This document shows, in pieces, positions 60,075 to 64,000 of a stretch of 64,000 nucleotides of DNA. Source of the DNA: Diadophis punctatus similis. Its lineage: Eukaryota > Chordata > Lepidosauria > Squamata > Dipsadidae. Within the stretch, counting starts at the first letter, position 1. The number at the start of each line of letters is the position of its first letter. The stretch is from NCBI GenBank assembly GCA_023053685.1, contig JALIGW010000002.1:48476778-48540777 (forward strand), in the 5' to 3' direction. The position numbers and the translations under genes are program-made. The notes under the pieces are model-generated. The model did not search any database. It was not told where the DNA came from and saw only the letters and a list, made by a program, of their open reading frames with translations.

Positions 60075-61262
60075 TTCTATAAATGTCTTTAAATTTAATA
60101 TTTTTTGAAATATTCAAAAAGCAGGGCAACTATAGTTAGACTGTTCCTGTTAAAAAAAAAAACCTACTTGCCCAATTGACCAAAACTTTAAGAAACTGTT
60201 TCCTTCTACAAATTGAGGTCATTTAAGCCTCCAACATATGACTGTATGAGCACTCATAATCAGTGAAAACCTGTACTTTCTGAGGGAATGCAACCAATTT
60301 ATAATAGGAAAAATTTCACATTACTGACCTTAACAAGTAATCATCCATTCACATGGACTCCATTTTGTCAGGATTCAAATGTGGCATATTAGTCCTCCTC
60401 CTCTCCATCACTGAATCTAGATTATGGTTCAGAAGGAGCACAACCTCTCCCAATTCACTTGTTATGGTGCATTCAAAAATTAATTAAATCCTGTAAGTCT
60501 CTGAGAGTGGACCATCTTAATGAAGGAAAAGAATGATACCCTGCGATAAAACTTGATACTGATCTTACACAGTAGGAAGAGTACACTCACAATGGAGGAA
60601 AAGGAGGAAGTCAATAATGAATACAAGCTAATGGGAAAGAAAAAGCTGAAAGAAAATTGCTGTTAAATCTCTCTATTCAGATATATAAAAATTCCCCCAC
60701 CCTTCACCGCAGATGGACCTTCAACCAACTCATGACCTGGGGAGAGACATGAACAGCTCCTTGAAGCAGCAATGCAGGAGGAAGAAAATGGAGCTAGATA
60801 TTGTATAAACACTCTCAGCTGAAATTGGCAGAGCTAACAAGTCTGTTGAGGGAAGAGCAAGAGCAAATGTAATAAATGTTATTGTTGAGATGGTTTATCT
60901 GAGTTAATAGTTTCGAAGATTGAAGCTTCAAAAAATGTCTATTTTGGTTTTCAGCTGTTTCCCAGAGAGTTCAAGGGACAGGAATGACTAAATTTAATCC
61001 AACTCCCTTCCCCTTCAATCTGTCCAGTATTTGCTTTTCTGGTTCTCAGAACAACTAGTCAGTTCCCCACCTCTGTGCTAGGAGTCACTGCTATACCAAT
61101 GCCTATACTCTGTCAACAGAGGGGGGGAAATGGGAGAGTGTCCTGTGATCCTTTGAAAAGCTACATAGCTTTATTGCAACTTTAAAAGTAAAGAGCCCAT
61201 CAAGGTGGTCTGTCCTTTGAACAAAAACTGTGCAATATATAGCAACTATCAATTGGATAAGG
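60075..61262. other. Unique intergenic sequence
   Basis: No gene or transposon end recognised. Confidence 0.5.
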
Positions 61263-61270
61263 ATATGAGG

Positions 61271-61540
61271 CAGGGGTGAAATGCTACCGGTTCGGCCCAG
61301 TACGGGCGTACCGGTAGCGGCTGCTGGTGGTGGTTCGGAGAACTGGTAGTGACGGCAGCATGAGGCTCCGCCCACCCGCCCAGACAGTGCCATTTCTTTT
61401 TTTTAACCCTCTGCACATGCACAAAGTGTTCAGTGCATGCGCAGAGGGTGAAAAAGCATGCACGCGAGTGTAGCACGGATTTAAAAGCGCGAAGCGTGTA
61501 CTTCCAAACCGGTAGGGAAGGTAAGTAGATTTCACCGCTG
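61271..61540 (+). mobile_element. hAT MITE (CAGGGGTGAAATG family), copy 2
   Basis: Same family as 33070: CAGGGGTGAAATGCTACCGG at the left, GTAGATTTCACCGCTG at the right; flanks ATATGAGG and ATATGTTG (decayed duplication). The AGGTAAGT (61519-61526) and the ACCCTCTG/CAGAGGGT palindrome are kept, but here the core is TGCATGCGCA. Confidence 0.88.
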
Positions 61541-61548
61541 ATATGTTG

Positions 61549-62064
61549 AAGGAAAAGTAGTTTTGAGCAATACATAGAAATTTAATAATGAACTATTATA
61601 AGATTTGGGATATAGTTGATAAGTATCCGATAATCTAAAAAGCATTATATCGTATAAACTCTTTCATAGGAGTTACAATGAAACTGTAACATTCTTGAGC
61701 AGGGTAAAGGATACATCCAAATATATAAAGAGCACAGTAATAATTTGCTTAACAATTGTTGATCCCAATTTTAACACATATACTGTATATAGTTTATGAT
61801 CTGTGTTTCTTTAAGAAAGAGATGATTGATATGCTTCTGATACACTTAACATATTCTGGATCCTTTATTGTTCCTGGTGCTTTTTGCTTTGAGGCTTATT
61901 CAACTAAATTGGTAAAATATATGTGTTCCCATAACAATTCTTGGAACTTTTGTTTATGTGTATAATCATTCTGGCCAAATAGATTGAAGTTTTTGAATTT
62001 CCATCTAGAGCTGGCAAACAGTGACAAACTTAAAGTCATTCAGCCAGCTTCTAAAGCAAAACAG
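61549..62064. other. Unique intergenic sequence
   Basis: No gene recognised; a 69-codon frame at 61756 lacks motifs. Confidence 0.45.
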
Positions 62065-62066
62065 TA

Positions 62067-62281
62067 TAGGTAGTGCGCTCATTTAGTATCATAATTGGAA
62101 TCAGCAATTCAGCTGTTAAATAAAACAGTTGCTAAGTGAAATTATGACTGTAGTTATGATCTTACTTCAGGTTTCCTTTGCTTTACAGACCTGCAAAGAT
62201 TGGTTGTAAAGTTTCTTTTTCGTCATTGTTGTAACTGTGCACTGTCACTAAATGCGGTAGTCAATAAATGAGAATTATCTG
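62067..62281. mobile_element. Decayed TA-flanked MITE, same family as 49526
   Basis: Left TAGGTAGTGCGCTCATTTAG, right ACTGTCACTAAATGCGG then GAGAATTATCTG, bounded by TA. The interior GTTGCTAAGTGAA and TTGTTGTAACTGTGCACTG match the family. Strongly diverged. Confidence 0.55.
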
Positions 62282-62631
62282 TACCTGGGTCTCCCTGTTC
62301 CTGGTCTCTCTCTCACACACACACATGTTCACACATATACACAAGCAAATTCACATGTGTGCATTCTGAGAAATCAGAATGAAGCGACCATTTAAAGGGA
62401 TATGACACACAAAGCTATATATGGTGTTTCGTATATGAGAAATAATTGTATCTAAAATTGGAGACACATAGCTCTAATAGTCATTCAAGTTTAGACTGCA
62501 TTGATTTTATTTATTTTTATTTGAAAACCACATACATACTGTGCATATTTCACAGCAAAACAAAAGTTTGGCTAGAATACTCATTTTGTAGGACACAATC
62601 TAGAAAGGATATTGCTATCCATGGGTAAAGA

Positions 62632-62767
<136 letters not shown>

Positions 62768-63233
62768 ACAGTTCAAACTAAGTTAACATTGCTTGTTTCT
62801 ACTGTAAATTTAGCTCTGATTATTTATTTACTATTTATATTTATAGGCAAGCAAATCAAACACCACAGCTGGTATACGAAGTTAAAAAAAACATTACCAT
62901 GTGATATACATTCAAAACTTTATTTGTTTATTTATATTTCACATTTCTAAACCACCCATCTTCTTCAAAGAAGGATTCTGTGTTATAAAGAGTTTTTCCA
63001 TATCTGGCATATTTTAAATGCTACTTCCAGAATTTCTTACGTACAAAGGTGTCAAAAATTTTGGGAACTGAAAATGATGCTGAAGGAAAACTTCTTATGA
63101 GGCAGTTATTTTGTGATAGACATCACAGTATAGTTCTTAATTCTAAGGAATATACAATCATAGCCTCTGATGAATTGATATAATTATGTGCCATTAGTCT
63201 TAACAATCTTGCAACTTTTCTTATTATTGCAAC
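62768..63233. other. Unique sequence with a short L2-like scrap
   Basis: 62910-62990 resembles the antisense L2-like terminus (AAACCACCCATCTTCTTC). Nothing else seen. Confidence 0.4.
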
Positions 63234-63465
63234 TACCGTGTTTCCCCGAAAATAAGACATGTCCTGAAACTAAGCCCCACAGGGCTTTTTCGGGACATGC
63301 CTTGAAATAAGCCCCCCCCCGAAAATAAGCCCCCCCCCACTACTTCCGGGGGAAAGGGGGGGGACATGCCGGGAGCCGCTCTTTTTGCGGCGGCACTCTT
63401 TTGGCCCGGAAAGAGAGAGAGAGAGATCTCTCAAGAAGTTTCCCTGCAAAGACCTGCTGAAAAGA

Positions 63466-63828
63466 GAAGCCGCGAACTTCCAGACGCTGGTAAAGTGAGC
63501 GCCTCGCAGCCCGGCCCTCCCCTGCATTCCCCCCCAAATTGATTATCTTACCAGCGTCTAGAAGTTCACCGCTTCTCTTTTCAGCAGGTCTTTGCAGGGA
63601 AACTCCTTCAATGTAAAGGAGAAGTTCTCGCGAGTGCAACCAATTAACAACTTTTCGCACTCGCGAGAACTTCTCCTTTACATTGAAGGAGTTTCCCTGC
63701 AAAGACCTGCTGAAAAGAGAAGCCACGAACTTCCAGACGCTGGTAAGATAATCAATTTGGGGGGGAATGCAGGGGAGGGCCGGGCTGCGAGGCGCTCACT
63801 TTACCAGCGTCTGGAAGTTCGCTGCTTC
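63466..63828. repeat. 172-bp-arm hairpin
   Basis: The left arm 63466-63637 pairs without gaps with 63657-63828, around a 19-nt loop, with only a handful of mismatches. The block at 63436-63493 (AAGTTTCCCTGCAAAGACCT, ..., CTTCCAGACGCTGGTAA) recurs inverted at 63549-63605 and direct at 63690-63746, so alternative folds exist. Confidence 0.95.
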
Positions 63829-63909
63829 CCTGTCACTGCCTTCCTCACTCACGTCACGCCCCGCCCCATCCCCCGCCTGGTGGTCAAAGTCCTTCAAAGC
63901 ATTTTAAAG

Positions 63910-64000
63910 GGATCCGTTTTGCCTGCCATGAAGGGAACCAATGTTCCCCGAAGAAAAGGAGGCAAGCATTGGTTCCCTTCATGGCAGGCAAAACGGATCC
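63910..64000. repeat. 34-bp perfect inverted repeat at the window edge
   Basis: GGATCCGTTTTGCCTGCCAT and the next 14 bases at 63910-63943 are exactly complemented at 63967-64000, with a 23-nt loop. The arm may continue past the window. Confidence 0.95.

Larger units (their letters stand above)
63236..64000. mobile_element. G+C-rich multi-palindrome element, truncated by the window edge
   Basis: Starts after TA with CCGTGTTTCCCCGAAAATAA, the terminus of the small MITE at 12936. Then come C runs (GAAAATAAGCCCC twice), a G-rich region, and three nested inverted repeats. No transposase frame. The right end is outside the window. Best guess is a non-autonomous Tc1/mariner-type or fold-back element. 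Confidence 0.7.

Noticed and set aside
63270..63726. Two long minus-strand frames
   Set aside because: They run through the arms of the palindrome and are low in stops only because of G+C content.

Overview
The window looks like repeat-rich, non-coding DNA from a squamate reptile, most likely a snake. I find no exon of a host protein-coding gene and no tRNA, rRNA or other RNA gene. The taxonomic call rests on the repeats. There are BovB (RTE) fragments, vertebrate CR1 3' ends, and CR1-L3-type LINEs that end in an (ATTCT)n/(AGAAT)n tail, which is a known snake trait. There are also L2-like 3' ends, a Penelope retroelement with a GIY-YIG domain, several tRNA-derived SINE families, SPIN-like hAT transposons, and long (CA), (TC), (AAAT) and (TTAG) microsatellites. 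Every long open frame falls in one of these repeats, in a microsatellite, or in chance A+T- or G+C-rich sequence.

Layout. Positions 1-15.8 kb are mostly A+T-rich unique sequence with two short hAT elements (218-478, 8891-9107), two BovB fragments (6570-6789, 7848-8053), one SINE, a Penelope fold-back with a 14-bp target duplication (9475-9586) and a small TA-flanked MITE (12936-13070). Positions 15.8-19.3 kb hold a 2.5-kb G+C-rich non-autonomous hAT (15801-18334) and a 347-bp relative (18992-19338), both with perfect 8-bp duplications. Positions 20.1-25.6 kb hold SINEs, two LINE 3' ends, a 599-bp SPIN-like element (24781-25379) and a Penelope fold-back next to it. Positions 25.6-31.7 kb are largely unique and include a stretch that reads like conserved regulatory DNA. 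Positions 31.7-41.7 kb hold L2-like ends, another hAT, a GIY-YIG Penelope inverted pair (33866-34728), nested SINEs, a MITE with internal tandem repeats, and two CR1 ends.

Positions 46.1-48.6 kb hold the largest coding remnant, a 5'-truncated CR1-L3 LINE with a broken reverse transcriptase. Its tail lies in an inverted duplication whose arms are identical apart from one pentanucleotide unit. Positions 49.5-63 kb are unique DNA with scattered MITEs, SINEs (one inserted inside another) and a CR1 end. The right edge (63236-64000) enters a G+C-rich multi-palindrome element with 172-bp hairpin arms; it runs off the window.

The elements relate through mobilisation, not through a host pathway. LINE enzymes (BovB, CR1, L2) supply reverse transcriptase for SINEs that copy their tails, and absent autonomous hAT and TA-target transposases would have moved the MITEs. 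The most interesting signals are the CR1-L3 self-palindrome, the Penelope fold-backs, the hAT MITEs that share a TGCGCATGCGCA core and a splice-donor-like AGGTAAGT, and the terminal multi-palindrome. All calls come from reading the sequence and recalling families; no database search was run.
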